From assembly GCA_949710005.1 (NCBI GenBank), contig OX453272.1, forward strand, positions 20,180,929-20,244,928: a DNA stretch of 64,000 nt, read 5' to 3'. This stretch comes from Ricordea florida. Taxonomy: Eukaryota; Cnidaria; Anthozoa; Corallimorpharia; Ricordeidae. Below are positions 10,523-21,959 of this stretch, one piece after another (the stretch's first letter is position 1; the number at the start of each line of letters is the position of its first letter). Under the pieces are notes generated by a model that saw nothing but the letters and a program-made list of their open reading frames with translations, ran no database searches and was not told the DNA's origin. Made by a program: the position numbers and the translations under genes.

Positions 10523-11258
10523 ATGGCAACAAAATATTTTATTCTTCAACTTGATAAATCTTCTAAATTTGATTTTGATAAAATAATTGTTGAAAAACCT
10601 TTTAAAAATCAATCTGGGGCAACATCTTATATATTTCTATCAGATGGAAAGAATAAGAAATCAAAACTATGTTTCGAACTAGAAGAAATGACTACAACAA
10701 CAAATTTAACTCATCAATATGGTATGAAAAAAGGAGCTAAAACAACTGAAAATGCTAATGGTTTTCAAATTTCATATCCAGTAATTGATGAAAGTAAAAC
10801 TAATAATCTTTTAGATAAAATACATGAAAAATGTATGGAAAAAATTATTGAACTTTTTGATGAGGATGAGAAAAATATACCAAAATCCTACTTTAAAATC
10901 TTACAAAGCAGTTAAAAAAGAAAAAGAACCTGATTGGAGAGATTTTTTAAAACCAATAGTAAACAATAAAGGTAAATTTTATATTAAGTTAATGACAAAA
11001 TGTGAAAATGGTGAATTAAAATGTTCCACAAACATATTTGAAGATAAAGAAAAGGTTAATCCATTAGATTATATAGATATATATGTTGTATGATTAAAAA
11101 GCATTTATTTTGGTAATCATGGTGACAATTCATATGTAGCTTCCTTAAAATTTTTTGTTACATTGATGAATTTATCTATTTCAGAAGATGATGATGAAGT
11201 TGATGAAGAATTTGATAAAACATTTGATTTTAGTTGTTTAAAGAAATCTAAAAAATAA
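10523..11258 (+). pseudogene. E1 terminal gene, about 240 aa, frameshifted
   Basis: The first frame runs 10523-10915. A one-base-type shift near 10890 moves the reading to the 10824-11093 frame. An in-frame TGA at 11091 is followed by about 54 further open codons to a TAA at 11256. The protein is Lys/Glu-rich with a middle segment DWRDFLKPIV then FYIKLM and NPLDYI, and an acidic C terminus with EDDDEVDEEFD. It is convergent with the next gene. E2 has no homologue and carries a SAP/zinc protein in this position instead. A single-stranded DNA-binding role is a guess from the basic core and acidic tail. No family is recognised. Confidence 0.55.
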
Positions 11259-11288
11259 ATAACAAATATAAAACTTCATAACTTGATT

Positions 11289-12828
11289 CTAGTTATGAAA
11301 ATTCAATAATTTATCTAAAAAATACCAACCTAATCCACCCATAACAACGGTTAAAGCAGCAAGATTAATTTTATGAGAATTTTCTTCAGATACTATAACT
11401 TTTGGTTTTGTTTTCTTTTCTGGTTTTCTATCTTCTATGTGAGGTAACACAACCTTTGAAGAACCAAGATTATGCCTTATCCCAACCGATTTCATCTCCT
11501 GATTCACGTCCAAATTAACACCAAACTTCATATCATCAGTAGCTTTCATTAATTTATTATTATAACTAACCGCACTCTCAGTATTTATGATCATATTACT
11601 CGGCATTAACCAAACGCCGGGTGCAATCGCTAAATCAAGCCGTAATTTCGCTTCTTGAGCTGCAAAATGATATCTCTGAACTGAGCTCGTTATATCATTC
11701 TCAATCACACTACTCTCGAATAAAGATAAAAACTCTTGCTGCGTCTCAATAGCTCCACCACCATTTCCGATGATTGAAATTCTCGTGTTAACTTGTGAAC
11801 CTAATATGCAATAAACGAAAGCTTCAGCAGACCGATTCAATCTCCCAAGTCCAGCTTTCGTTAATCCATTTCCGACAGTAGGTATAAACCAAACATATTT
11901 AAATTCCAAGAAATCATCATTCCTAATAAATGAAATCAAATCACCTTTATCTTTCTTCCCACCCTCATCTGAAAATTTACCACCTTCACCAGGCCATTGA
12001 TTCGCTTCAGTATCATAATTTCGAATCAAATGAACGATCTAAAAACCCCCACCTCTACTATTATATCCAGCGCCATAATCTAAAAATATATCACCTAAAC
12101 CATGATTCCTTCCACCCTTCCATCTGAAATCAGAATTATTCGCTAAACCGAATTCTCTACATACTCTTTGATATGCAACTTTACTATAGGGATTGTTTGA
12201 GATATTGAATGGTTGTTCATGCGACAATGGCACACTTAATTCATATAATATTCTTCTAATTGTAAAATAGATGTGAAACTTATTGAAGCTATTCACAACT
12301 TTCGGATAATTCATGCTTTCATATGGATTAATTCCACATCCAGAAGTTGCACACCAAACCGCGAAATTAAGTTGCTGTGGCCAATAATTCATATCAGGAG
12401 CGTTCAACCATTTTCGACTTTGATTTTCAGATTTGAAAGTTACAACCTGAGATTTGAAAACGCTTTGCATTTTAGCAGTAGATTTTTGAGTCTTTGATAC
12501 ATAAATATCTAATGAAGTTAATAAATTTGTTATATCAGAACTAAAGTTATCGAAATCAGTTGCAGGTATTGGATATTTTTCATTCGTCAAGGTCAAGCTT
12601 TTTGGGAATGAACTTACCATTAGACTTTTCAAACCTAAATCAATATCCAATTCGTTTTTCAAATTCTGATGAAGGCCCTGTGTCCATGTTTCACCAGTCG
12701 GATCATCACAACTCATCACAGTTTATGGTTTTCCATTTCATGTAACCACCATAAATATCAGTTACATATTCAAACTTATTCAGATTAGCTTTTGGGTATC
12801 TTTTCTTAAAATCCTTAAGTAAACCCAT
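11289..12828 (-). pseudogene. E1 homologue of the 511-aa orphan protein
   Basis: Two long frames, 12039-12719 and 11289-12029, align end to end with E2's protein at 35821-37356, and an N-terminal stretch starts at ATG 12828. Breaks lie near 12720 (frameshift) and near 12035 (stop). Shared segments include NYWPQQLNFAVWCATSGCG and LRLDLAIAPGVWLMPSN. The C terminus again ends in a hydrophobic segment. Conservation of the core between two diverged elements shows it is an essential element protein. Its function is unknown, and a structural virion role is plausible. Confidence 0.8.
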
Positions 12829-12892
12829 CTTCTATCTTGATTATAGATAAAAGATTTGATATTTTTGAGTTAATAATAGCTCTTCCCAAAAC

Positions 12893-13484
12893 TTAACGTG
12901 ATTGTGCAACGCTTAATTCTCTGAGTATTTCTTCTCTGGCTTGATTCTTGAGCATTAAGGAATCGTACTTTTTTAAGGGGGTATATCAGACTTCAGGGTT
13001 TCAAACTTTTTAACTTCTTCAATAATCAATGAAAACTCTTCATCAGATATCTTATTATCACGAAGTGCTTTGGAAACCAGACCTTCTATCGTATTTATTT
13101 TTGCTTTTGCTAAAGATACAGTACTTTGGTGTTTTGTTGCCTTAGCAGATAAACTTTTAGAAACTTGTTCGCACGCTACAGATGTACAAACACCACTGGC
13201 AACTCCCAATAGAATCGCGACTATTACACCAAAACCACTGAGTGAACTGGCCAAACCTGAAGCTGCTAAAACTCCGGATAGAATGCCACAAACCGAACTC
13301 GCATTTATGAGCATTCCTTCAGAACATTTTCATAGTGTTTCGATTCATTTTGTAATTTATCGAGAGCTTCACAACATTTCTGCAATCTGAAAGTATTTCC
13401 ATCAGGAGGAGGAGCTGTTGGATTTGAAGAGTGTGAAAACGGAATTTTAGATACATCTGGGTAGATTTGCTTATATTTATCCAT
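12893..13484 (-). pseudogene. E1 homologue of the 198-aa Gly-rich hydrophobic protein
   Basis: An N-terminal frame starts at ATG 13484 and ends after about 55 codons. The reading shifts to 12973-13314 and then again near 12980 to finish at a TAA at 12893. The Gly/Ala/Ser-rich hydrophobic core and the following KHQSTVSLAKAK helix match the protein at 35121-35717 in E2. Two frameshifts make it inactive. Confidence 0.8.
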
Positions 13485-13507
13485 TTTATTATTTTTGTTT
13501 CTTAACT

Positions 13508-13792
13508 TTAAATTGTTATTGGTTTAGTTTCATCTTTATAGCAAGGTATGGGTTTTTTAGGTATTTCTGTTTCAGTTATAGGCCCCGATTATAAATTGTG
13601 TAAATCATAAAAAAGATTATCAATGTCTATAATTTCATATTTTTCATCATATTTAATATCTTCAAATTTGAATTGTCCACGATGAAAACCAGTATTGATT
13701 TTGAAATAAATTTGCCCAGCATCTCCTGAATTTAAACCTAAATCTTTGGTTTCTTTTTCTGCAAATCTCATAAGTTTAAAATTAAAATCCAT
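13508..13792 (-). pseudogene. E1-specific small protein with in-frame stop
   Basis: The 67-codon ORF at 13589-13792 continues in frame past a TAA for 26 more codons to 13508. The product is acidic and hydrophilic, with a short Pro-rich tail. It starts inside the stop of the minor-capsid-like gene upstream. No counterpart was found in E2 and no family is recognised. Confidence 0.45.
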
Positions 13793-14383
13793 TATGTAAA
13801 CTTTAAATTAACTATAATTGGTGAACCTTTTAAGTCAAGTTTTTTTTCCATTACTATCCAAAATGCTAAAAGTAAAATAATTTATAGGACCTCTTAACTT
13901 TTGAGTTGGTAAAGCATAATAATTCTGGGATGGGACGTGAGCAAGCAGAGATGAAGGACAAAGTTTCACTGAGTCGTTAAATCTACCTGTATTCATATAT
14001 GATGATCGATTATCAACCAAGCTGCAAAATAGTTTCAAAGGTTCCTTAACCTGAATGTTTATCGGATATAATTTACCTGGTATAATAACTTCTGGTTCTG
14101 CAAACCTCTCGAAAGATTAAGCTTATAGTTTTTATTCGAATATAGATAATCTACTTCATCAGTTTCTATTATGGTACGTTTTGCATTTTCTGTATCATTA
14201 AGAAAAATCGCATGAATACTACGCAATGAATATGTTCCAGGTTGAATGATGAGAAAGGGTCTATTCTCTTCTTTGACAATCTTTTGTTGCTTTTTAATAA
14301 TTATTTATTTTTTGGGTATCTTACAATCCAAAAGTTGTATTTCTCTTATCCTATTCAAAGGAGGATCCAAATAAAGTCACCAT
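13792..14383 (-). pseudogene. E1 minor capsid (penton-like) protein remnant
   Basis: On the minus strand a broken frame starts with a DPPL segment. It continues through a PGTYSL element and a long beta-rich middle (13835-14038 frame), and ends with SILDSNGKK then a GSPIIVNLKF strand. This order, an N-terminal DPP region and a terminal strand after a D-x-x-G turn, matches the minor capsid proteins of animal Polintons as I recall them. At least two frameshifts and a stop are present. E2 keeps only the two ends of the same gene (34935-35111), which supports homology and orientation. Confidence 0.55.
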
Positions 14384-14582
14384 TTTATAATTAACGATTC
14401 TTGTTCTTTAACTATCAATATCCAAACATGTTTCGCAAAAAATCCAATCACTTTACTCATTAAGTTTTGTTCATATTGTGGACATAGCAAAAATGTTTCT
14501 TTTATAGTATCATCTTCCTCCTCAATTTGAATCAAAAATGATGGAGGATTGACATAAAACATTTTATAATTAACGATTCTTC
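14381..14582. repeat. 22-bp direct repeats from a local duplication
   Basis: The same 22 bases occur at 14381-14402 and 14560-14581. The minus-strand ORF between them ends in a degenerate copy of the hydrophobic C terminus of the neighbouring 314-aa homologue. A partial tandem duplication of that gene end is the simplest reading. Confidence 0.6.
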
Positions 14583-15514
14583 CTTTTAAGCTGCTCTATG
14601 AAATACACAACAACTGCAACGATTAATAACCAAGCATTTTTACCGAGAAAAGAAATAACTTCTCCCGCAGTTTTGAAAAGGAAGCTCACGATTGCACCAA
14701 CCATTCCAGGTAATATTTCACCAAGTTTCTTACCAACCGCTTTCAAACCATTACCTAAACCAGAACCCAATTTCGATAAACCTTTGGAAAGATTCAAAAC
14801 TATAACTCCAATTTTTTAAATGGATAAACCTTTCTTGTTTTTATGAAGCTCATTTTTATATTGACCTGATTCATTATGAAGTTTCTCAACCTCTGTTTTT
14901 GCTTCTATTTTCTGATTAACAGCAGAATCTAAATAACTCTCACTTTCAGCGATTCTTTGCTGTTGTTCATCTATTATTCTACGGAGTTCCTTTTCATTAT
15001 CAGCATAAACTTGCACCTCTAAACCATTTGTTTCCAAAACCGTTCTTAGCCCTTCCAAAGCGTTATTTAAATCTTTATTCGCTTCATTCAATTCTTTTAG
15101 ATTTGACAATAGTTCACCATTCTTTGCAACTAATGTTTCCGAATCAATCCCAAGAGATTTTTTTATTGTACCTGGTAAACCATCATATTTAATTTCCCCA
15201 TATTTATCAATCAATAAATGAGGAGTATTATTAGATTTGCTAGTTTATCTAACCCATACTCTACCTTCTTCATCGATATTTGCTATAATGAGTGAATTCA
15301 GAGGATTAAATTCATAAAATTTACTTTGAATTATTTGGAAAGCTTCACGCCTATCTTCACCTTTCTCCCCAAGTAGTGGAGCGGTTTCATCTATATCATG
15401 AAAAACTGATGCGGAGGTTATCGGACTCCTATAAAGCGTTTCATCCCAATCATAATCTCCATCTCCATTTGCACCCGGTTCATTTCATTTAGTTGGATCG
15501 AGTTCTTCATCCAT
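14570..15514 (-). pseudogene. E1 homologue of the 314-aa acidic/coiled-coil membrane protein
   Basis: The gene starts at ATG 15514, meets a TGA after nine codons and a TAA near 15245, and then reads open through a coiled-coil frame at 14816-15214. A stop separates this from the 14570-14797 frame. That last part keeps the Gly-Lys-rich amphipathic segment and the ILPGMVGAIVSFLFKTAGE core, followed by a terminal membrane segment nearly identical to E2. The acidic N-terminal run of E2 is not matched. Confidence 0.75.
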
Positions 15515-15559
15515 ATTTGTTTCTTTACTTGATAACTAGTTAAGAAGTCTCTAAGTTAG

Positions 15560-16495
15560 TTAAAAAAAATTACTCGCAACATAACCTATCGATAACATTC
15601 CAACACCCACATACATCATTTCACCAACTTTTTGATCACTACTAGGTTTATAATAATCGGAGAATTTTGGTTCATCTAAAGTATTTTCCGGATGAGTTTG
15701 GTTGTATAATTTAAAAGCTTCATCAGTATTCGCAATATTTTTATAAGCTTTAGTTTCATCATTTTCTATATAGTAAAAGGTTTGAACCCAGGAGTATCAG
15801 TAGTTCGTCTAGTTTGATCGTCCGGGTGAGGGTACTTCTGAAAAGAACTGTTGTTGGTGACTGACGTTTCGACAACATGGGCGGAAGTCATCTTCAGAGT
15901 CAAGTGAATAGTGTTTGTCAGACGATGATGTTATAAGTCTGGTCTGTTAAACGTGATTGGTCAGGTTAGCCATGATGGTATTGGCTGAAAGACTCGTGTA
16001 AAGTTTGTTACCAGTCATTGATCGGTTTCGATCCGTCTATTGTTTGTCAAATAGGTCGGTTTTTGGTCCGTCTATAGTTAGTCAAATTATGTCGGTTTGT
16101 TAGAAGTCCGTTTGTCGGTTTTGTTTTCGTCATGGATAAGTCGTTTGTAAGGCGCCGGTAGTTGTTGAGATCTGTTAAGAGGTGTTCGTTCCAAGTTGGT
16201 GTACCAGCCTTCCAGAGTCAGTCGTTGAAAATAGTTTGTACTGTAGGTTAAGCAATGATTGATGATTCAATGAATCATTTTCTCTCTTATTAACCCAATC
16301 AATGAAAGCTAATCTCTTCTCCTAAAATTCCGTATATACTTTTTGATATTTTTCTAAAGCTTTATCATGTCTCTCTCTTTCCCTTTCGACATCAGATGAT
16401 GAAGAGCCACTAAAAGTCTTCGCGAGATAATTTCCGCCAATGAACGCCATTGCATTAAGAATCGCTCCTCCAAGCATTATCGCAATTGTCGTCAT
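15560..16495 (-). pseudogene. E1 homologue of the 130-aa membrane protein, split by an insertion
   Basis: The gene starts at ATG 16495 with a hydrophobic N terminus, then a charged helix, and meets a stop near 16325. A 476-base foreign segment at 15783-16258 interrupts it. The C-terminal part resumes to a TAA at 15560 with KFSDYYKPSSDQK and a Gly-rich membrane segment. The match to E2 at 33537-33929 is clear at both ends. Confidence 0.75.
15783..16258. mobile_element. Insertion in E1, probably a Penelope-like terminal repeat fragment
   Basis: This segment differs in base composition from the AT-rich E1 around it (richer in G and T) and interrupts a coding frame. It contains GACTGACGTTTCGACAAC followed by GTCATCTTCAGAGTC, a pattern I associate with Penelope-like element ends. 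The match is from memory only. No coding sequence is inside and no clear target duplication was found. Confidence 0.45.
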
Positions 16496-16498
16496 GAT

Positions 16499-16720
16499 TT
16501 ATATACTTTTAGGTAATATATTCTGATCCTCTAAATCGTTTTTAAGATACGTGCTTCCCCCCAAAAAAGCAACCCATTTCACATAATTCATAACATTCGA
16601 TGATGGATCCGCAAGGAAATTTTCTTTCAAAGCTTTTTTAGCTACCCAACCCACACCGGCGGAAAGACCAATGAGAGTTGCAGAATCAGTAACGGTTTTT
16701 ACAAGCTTATTGTCAGACAT
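16499..16720 (-). CDS. E1 small two-helix membrane protein, 73 aa
   Basis: This ORF is intact and matches the 72-aa protein at 33295-33513 along its full length. It opens with DNKLVKTVTDSA. A Gly-rich hydrophobic helix, a short loop with NDPSS-like sequence and a second hydrophobic helix follow. It is one of the few E1 genes without a break. The function is unknown, and conservation with E2 points to a small membrane component of the element. Confidence 0.7.
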   Translation of the reverse strand: MSDNKLVKTVTDSATLIGLSAGVGWVAKKALKENFLADPSSNVMNYVKWVAFLGGSTYLKNDLEDQNILPKSI

Positions 16721-16727
16721 TTTTAAA

Positions 16728-17093
16728 TTACATCCAACTACTGTTTAAATTACTTTTTGGAGTTTCTTTAGTTTTATCTGGAATTTTTAGTGTTTCTTGT
16801 GCTTTAAAATCATCTTTATTATTTCTGTATCTTATGAATAAATCAATCGCGGCAAATCCGATTACAGCTAGAGATAAAACGGTTTGAAAAGATAATTCCG
16901 GAATCCAAGCAGAATTACTACTATTCATAGACCCTTCCTCTTTTTGTTTTTGTTTTTCTTGTTCTTTTTGTTTCATCAATGCTTCTTAGGCTTTTTTATT
17001 ATATTCACCTAATTTCTTTCCAGCTGCAACCTTTTTTGGATCTTTTTTTTTTTGTGGTACAACAGGTTCCTTTGTGATTTGTTCTTCAGACAT
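16728..17093 (-). pseudogene. E1 homologue of the 128-aa single-pass protein
   Basis: The gene starts at ATG 17093 with a Lys-rich segment containing DPKKVAAGKKLGEYN. It is broken by one TAA near 16988 and then reads open through the membrane segment (AWIPELSFQTVLSLAV) to 16728. E2 at 32867-33253 has the same layout but a Pro-rich tail that E1 lacks. Confidence 0.75.
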
Positions 17094-17171
17094 TTTATTG
17101 AATATTCTTTGATACCTTTACGACATTCTTACTAAGTAACTTTATTAAGAAAAATACATGTTGATGAAGTC

Positions 17172-17390
17172 TTAATTTATCTTGAGACTGTTAATTATAG
17201 ATGATAGCATTGTTATCAATAAGAAATAAACTACCACAACACCAATTCCAAAGACACCTGTAGGAGATAATAGAGATATTGGCTCTTCTCGTTTCAATTC
17301 TTTAAGATCTATTATTTTAGCAACATTTTCTTCATTTTCTTTAAATACTTCAAGACTTTTTATGATTCTATCAATAGTTTCTTCACTCAT
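17172..17390 (-). CDS. E1-specific small membrane protein, 72 aa
   Basis: The ORF is intact and overlaps the end of the upstream 166-aa gene by eight bases. The N-terminal 40 residues are charged and helical, and residues about 45-68 form one hydrophobic membrane segment. E2 has no ORF at the corresponding place between 32832 and 32867. No family is recognised. Confidence 0.55.
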   Translation of the reverse strand: MSEETIDRIIKSLEVFKENEENVAKIIDLKELKREEPISLLSPTGVFGIGVVVVYFLLITMLSSIINSLKIN

Positions 17391-17883
17391 GTTTATTAGA
17401 TTGCACAGGTTCTTTTAAATTATTTTCCTCTTTAATTTCTGTAAACTGCTTGGCAACATGCATGAATGCTGATAGAAGTGCCACCAATCTTCCACCTTTG
17501 AGAACAAGTAATCCAGAGAGTTCCGAGATCTCCTTGTGGATTAACTGATCATTCTTCCAATCTTTCACAAGCTCACCTGCATCATCTATATTCTCAAACT
17601 TACTCACAATTTTAGAAATCAATTGGAATGATGAATTCACCAAACCATCAGCAATTTTTCTGCCGGACACAACTTTATATATTCCGTAAAATTTTTCAAC
17701 ATCCTTTTCTGATAATTTGTGAATAGCAACAAGATCCATTTCATTCCCCAGATATTCTTTCGTTGAACCGAAGCAAGCGAGAATGGCTAAAGATTCCCTC
17801 TTAGATTCCAAAGCATCATCATCATCAGCATCCTGTAAAGCTATTCTATCATCTTTATTAATAATTTCTTCAAGATTAGACAT
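17383..17883 (-). CDS. E1 homologue of the 160-aa helical protein, intact
   Basis: This 166-aa ORF is unbroken and aligns with E2 32350-32832. It has an acidic N terminus, ESLAIL, TKEYLG, a central helical region and a GGRLVALLSAF-like hydrophobic helix. Its start overlaps the ATPase end by a few bases. Similar predicted proteins accompany cnidarian Polintons (recalled), with no known role. Confidence 0.7.
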   Translation of the reverse strand: MSNLEEIINKDDRIALQDADDDDALESKRESLAILACFGSTKEYLGNEMDLVAIHKLSEKDVEKFYGIYKVVSGRKIADGLVNSSFQLISKIVSKFENIDDAGELVKDWKNDQLIHKEISELSGLLVLKGGRLVALLSAFMHVAKQFTEIKEENNLKEPVQSNKHE

Positions 17884-18478
17884 TTTTCATTGTTGCTTCC
17901 AGTGTCTCTAAATAGTTTACAAAAGGGTAACAAAGGCATAAACATAATATAGAATATTTTTTTTCTTTCAATGCTTTTTCAAAAAACTTACGATGATCAG
18001 CATCTAAATCTCCACCATAACCTTCGAATATAGTTTTCATTGTAATTTGAGATGGATTGTAAGAAGTATGACACAAGCAACATTCTCCCTGAAAGGTTTC
18101 GCTATGGATGTGAGTTGTTGAGTTAATACCCATACAAAAAATCCATCATGTCTCCCAGAAAATGCTAGGTCTATGAACTTATTCAATCTATTTTTAAAAT
18201 ATTTGGAAACGGCACAATCATCTAGAATAATTAATGATTTTGTGCCTGAAAAAAATAAGGAGCAATCAGTTAATAAATCATTAATTTCATCTTGATTACT
18301 CGAATCCGGTGAGAACAAAAAGAATCTCAGATCACCCTTGGTGGGGCAAATCAGAATAATGTATTCAAAAGCTTTTCTGAAAGAACCTCGAAGTTGATTC
18401 ACCAGACATGAGTTTTTCACATTTTGTTGGACCGTTAATGATACAGTTGAATGGAATTTTATCTCGCAATTCATTCAT
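17876..18478 (-). pseudogene. E1 packaging ATPase, Walker A destroyed
   Basis: The gene starts at ATG 18478 and is homologous to the A32-type ATPase at 31693-32319. The P-loop is damaged: the Gly-Lys-Thr core expected after GPT-x-C is missing and the frame shifts just after it. The Walker B region SLIILDDCAVS and the downstream VWVLTQQLTSIAKPFRENV segment are intact. A second shift near 18050 leads into the C-terminal frame. The enzyme cannot hydrolyse ATP as encoded. Confidence 0.85.
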
Positions 18479-18485
18479 ATTTAAA

Positions 18486-19435
18486 TTAAGATACTATTTC
18501 CTTTAGATTGGAATTCATAACTGCCATTACAGCATCAGAAACAACGAACATATAACAAGTAATATTTCCAGATCCACCTTTTTGCCGTTTAATTTCAAGT
18601 CAATATCATCATGAGTATTTCTAATTGTAAAACCACCACCACGAATTTCATTATCAGGATTAGTTCTCAAATCAATCCATAAGGCGAATTTATCTGTGTA
18701 GAAATTTCCCTCTTTAACAGAACCATTCACCCCAAAACGTTTAATAGCAGATTACCATAAATCACTAGGTATCATACCCTTAGAATATCGACGATTTGAA
18801 ACACCATCAATATCGATATTAACTGAAGTTATTTTTGGATTTACAAACTTTTCAGAATTTCTATCTCGTTCTTTATAATCCTCTGTGAAAAGACATAAGA
18901 TTCCTGTCATGGATCTCTTTGGTGTATTTATATGTTTATTAATTAATTCATCATTAGATCTGATTAAAAAAGTTTCAAATAGAAGAATTTCTTCATACAT
19001 AAAACCTTTACCTATTCGATAAGAAGCCATTGCTTGTTCAGCTAAATATTCGCTTGAGATGGATGAATATTCCAACTCAATATTTGTGATTTCATAATCT
19101 GGAGGTGTTTCACTACTTGAATAAATAACAACATCAGAAACAGGGGCTAGAGTAATATCAAAACATAATGGCATAGGTAAAGATAAAAGACTCCATGATC
19201 GTTAAGAATTGGATGATCAAGAGGTATTGCATATCTGGTGTTATGAATCGCAGCTAGAAGAGCCTCCTCTGCATTTGAAGTATCTTTATCTCCTGCATTC
19301 GTTCTAAGTTTACGAATACTCTCAGAAGAAATACCTTGTCTCAACCTATTTTTACGCTGTTCCTTTGGTAAATATAAATCATGATAGGTTTTAAATAAAT
19401 CAAATCTAGAAGTATCCTGAATAGATACTTTGATG
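18486..19435 (-). pseudogene. E1 major capsid protein, N terminus deleted
   Basis: Frames 19147-19479, 18752-19174 and 18527-18730 together cover residues about 99 to the end of E2's 412-aa capsid-like protein. Landmarks are QGISSESIRKLRTNAGDK, NPKITSVNIDIDGV and the final VMNSNLK. Three shifts or stops break it. The first 98 residues are absent because a deletion joins this gene directly to the truncated integrase at about 19430. Confidence 0.8.
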
Positions 19436-19992
19436 GTGGATCCTGGTAAAGAATTCATGGGTAATGTTACAAAACTCATGGAGAAGCATGAAGTAATTAT
19501 TCAGAGAAGTTCGGCTGGGAATCATAGATTTCAGGCTTTTGTGGAGAGAGCTAATAGAACGATAAGTGAGAAATTATTTAGCCATCAATATGCGCAGGAG
19601 ATAATACCAGATGAAAGATCCAGAGTTTGGGTCAAAAGATTACCTGATATCATCAAAACTTTGAATACAACAACCACTAGAATAACCGGTAAATTACAAG
19701 AAGTTAAAATCGAGTCTATGAATTATAAATGACCAGTTGGGATTGAAGAAAAAAGATTACCTTCAGAGGTTATGGTTAGATATTTGTATGCTCCAGGTGA
19801 AGATGAGGGTGGAGAAAGAAGAAGAGCAACGGATCCGATTTGGAGTAAAGAAATTTATCCAGAAGTGTTGTTTCACCAAATCAACCGGTTTTGTACAATT
19901 TAGATGGCGGGCCTGGGATAGGATTTGTTCACGAGGAACTTCAAGTTGTGCCGGAAGATACTGAATTACCGCCTGAGAATGTCCTGAAATGA
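19430..19992 (+). pseudogene. E1 integrase, N-terminal half deleted
   Basis: The frame begins at VDPGKEFMG, which corresponds to the second catalytic Asp of E2's integrase. It continues through the glutamate motif FVERANRTISEKL and then breaks near 19690 and 19740. The SH3/chromo-like C terminus ends at 19992. The first catalytic Asp and the N-terminal domain are gone. The 3' end overlaps the convergent polymerase remnant, as in E2. Confidence 0.85.
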
Positions 19993-21866
19993 CCATGTGC
20001 ATATATTTGAATTCCATCCTCTCTGATTATTCTTTTATCATCTTCACAAGGTAAGGCAACTTTATTAACCGTTTCTGTATAAACTTTGTGTAGATGACTT
20101 TTGATAACATTCATCTTTCGCATCTGAGGTTGTTTCTTGAAAAGACAATTCTTATAATCATCGAAACTTATGGTCTTCTTCACGACAGCCTTTGCAACAC
20201 CTTTACATTTCCTCTCTTCTTTTCCTTCATCCATTTTGAAAGAGTATAATTTTGCTTGAAGACCTACAAACTCAGAAATCTGCTTACCTCCAGTTTCATC
20301 CTTCATCATACCAATAACCTTCTTATTCAATCCAACTTCGATTCAGGATGGATGATCTTTAGGAATGGGTTGCTTGTGTCAAATAGAGCTTTTGCATCAG
20401 GGTTTATATCCTGGTAAAAATCTTCTGTCTCTATCTCATACATAAGTGAATCAGTGTCAGTGAACAGAAGTTTAGCATTTTCACCATATTTAGGTTTAAT
20501 ATAATTGTAATGGAAATCATACATCAAAATCTTACTTAAATCTAGAACTGAAGCACCCAAGTAAACAGGTTTATCAAATGTTAGCTTCGTCTTCTTCATG
20601 TTAATGGCTACTAAATTATCACAAAAAATAGTTCAATGTTGAAAGTTTGGTTTAGATATTAACTTACGTGCTTGTAATTCATTAGTTACTAGCTGCACAT
20701 CAACCCTGTTTCTAAAGTTCTCCATGGTTTTACCGGAGTTATTCAAAAGCTTGAAAAAATCTTTCTCGAAGTCATTGGTTCCTTTAGCTCTGAGTTGTGT
20801 ATTCATATCGATGTAAGGCTTCAAAAATGCAGACTCTTCAAATGTAATTCCCCTATGTATTTTAGTTAATTTTAATCCGAGACTTAAGTATAGTTTCAAA
20901 GATTCATGGTGAATAACATAATTTGTTTTCTTTCCTAATGTTGGGATAAGTTTCTCTACTCCATTAATTTCTTTCGTTCTGGTGCAAGTGGATAATAATT
21001 ATGAAGATCATGAAGATGCTCTGGATATTCTAAATCAACTTCCAGAAAGCATGGATATTTTTCCCAACCTTCAATCTCCTTATTCATCCGTCTAAAACCG
21101 TGAGTTGGTAGAGCTTTAATCATAGCCCAACCATAAAGATCATTTGCATCTAGATATGTGATATACCTTTTAGGTTTATTTGGATCATATTCCTTCATAT
21201 ACGGATTGTTAGCTTTACCATATCTAGTAGTAATCATCGAGACTCCTCCATGAATTCCTTTCTCAATCATAAGCAACATTTCTGGGTCTCTCAAAAGCTC
21301 CAACTTTACACCAGTCTTTCTTAACATCGCATCCCAAGCTAATCCGGGTACTGTGTAATACCAAGCTGGATCCAATCCATAGTTTTTACAACAAACATCT
21401 CTTAAGTTCTCAAAAACATCAGCCAATAGAACAACATCAGTATTAAGATATAGATCAAGATAATCTCTCATGTTTTTCATCTTGAAATAATCCCAAATCT
21501 TTTGAGCATGTTCATAATCCTCATCTGATATGTTGGTATCATAAAGCATTGAGTAAACGTTTGTTATGTTCACAAATACCTTTTCCTTTACATTCCCCAC
21601 AATAATAAAGCTCATGATTATGAATACATATAGAAGTTCCTTTACATTCTTTACACCGTGATTTTTGTTTATTATGTTCACAAATTGATGAACCTTCACA
21701 TTCTTAACAAACATATTTATAACAACCATGTTTACATATATACTTAACATTCTCAGGTTCAAAACCATTCAAAACATTTGCAAAATCTCTTTTACACAAA
21801 AAAAAAATATTTTATACCTTTTTCTTTAGCTAAAGATTTTACTTCTTTTAATGTTTTATCTTGCAT
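19941..21866 (-). pseudogene. E1 type B DNA polymerase, internally deleted and frameshifted
   Basis: The minus-strand ATG at 21866 opens a SAP-like start, breaks after about 24 codons, and runs into Cys/His repeats at about 21560-21740. It then joins, at about 21556, polymerase sequence corresponding to roughly residue 805 of the E2 enzyme. From there the ExoIII region, palm motif A (YLDANDLYG) and motif C (TDTDS) are readable. Shifts lie near 20950, 20615 and 20330. About 790 residues, including ExoI and ExoII, are missing. Confidence 0.85.
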
Positions 21867-21959
21867 TTTGAAATTTGATTAAGTACTTTTAAAATAATTT
21901 AAGTCATCATTTTTTTAATTATTCATAACTAGTTTCAAGTTATGAAAACGTATATTAAC

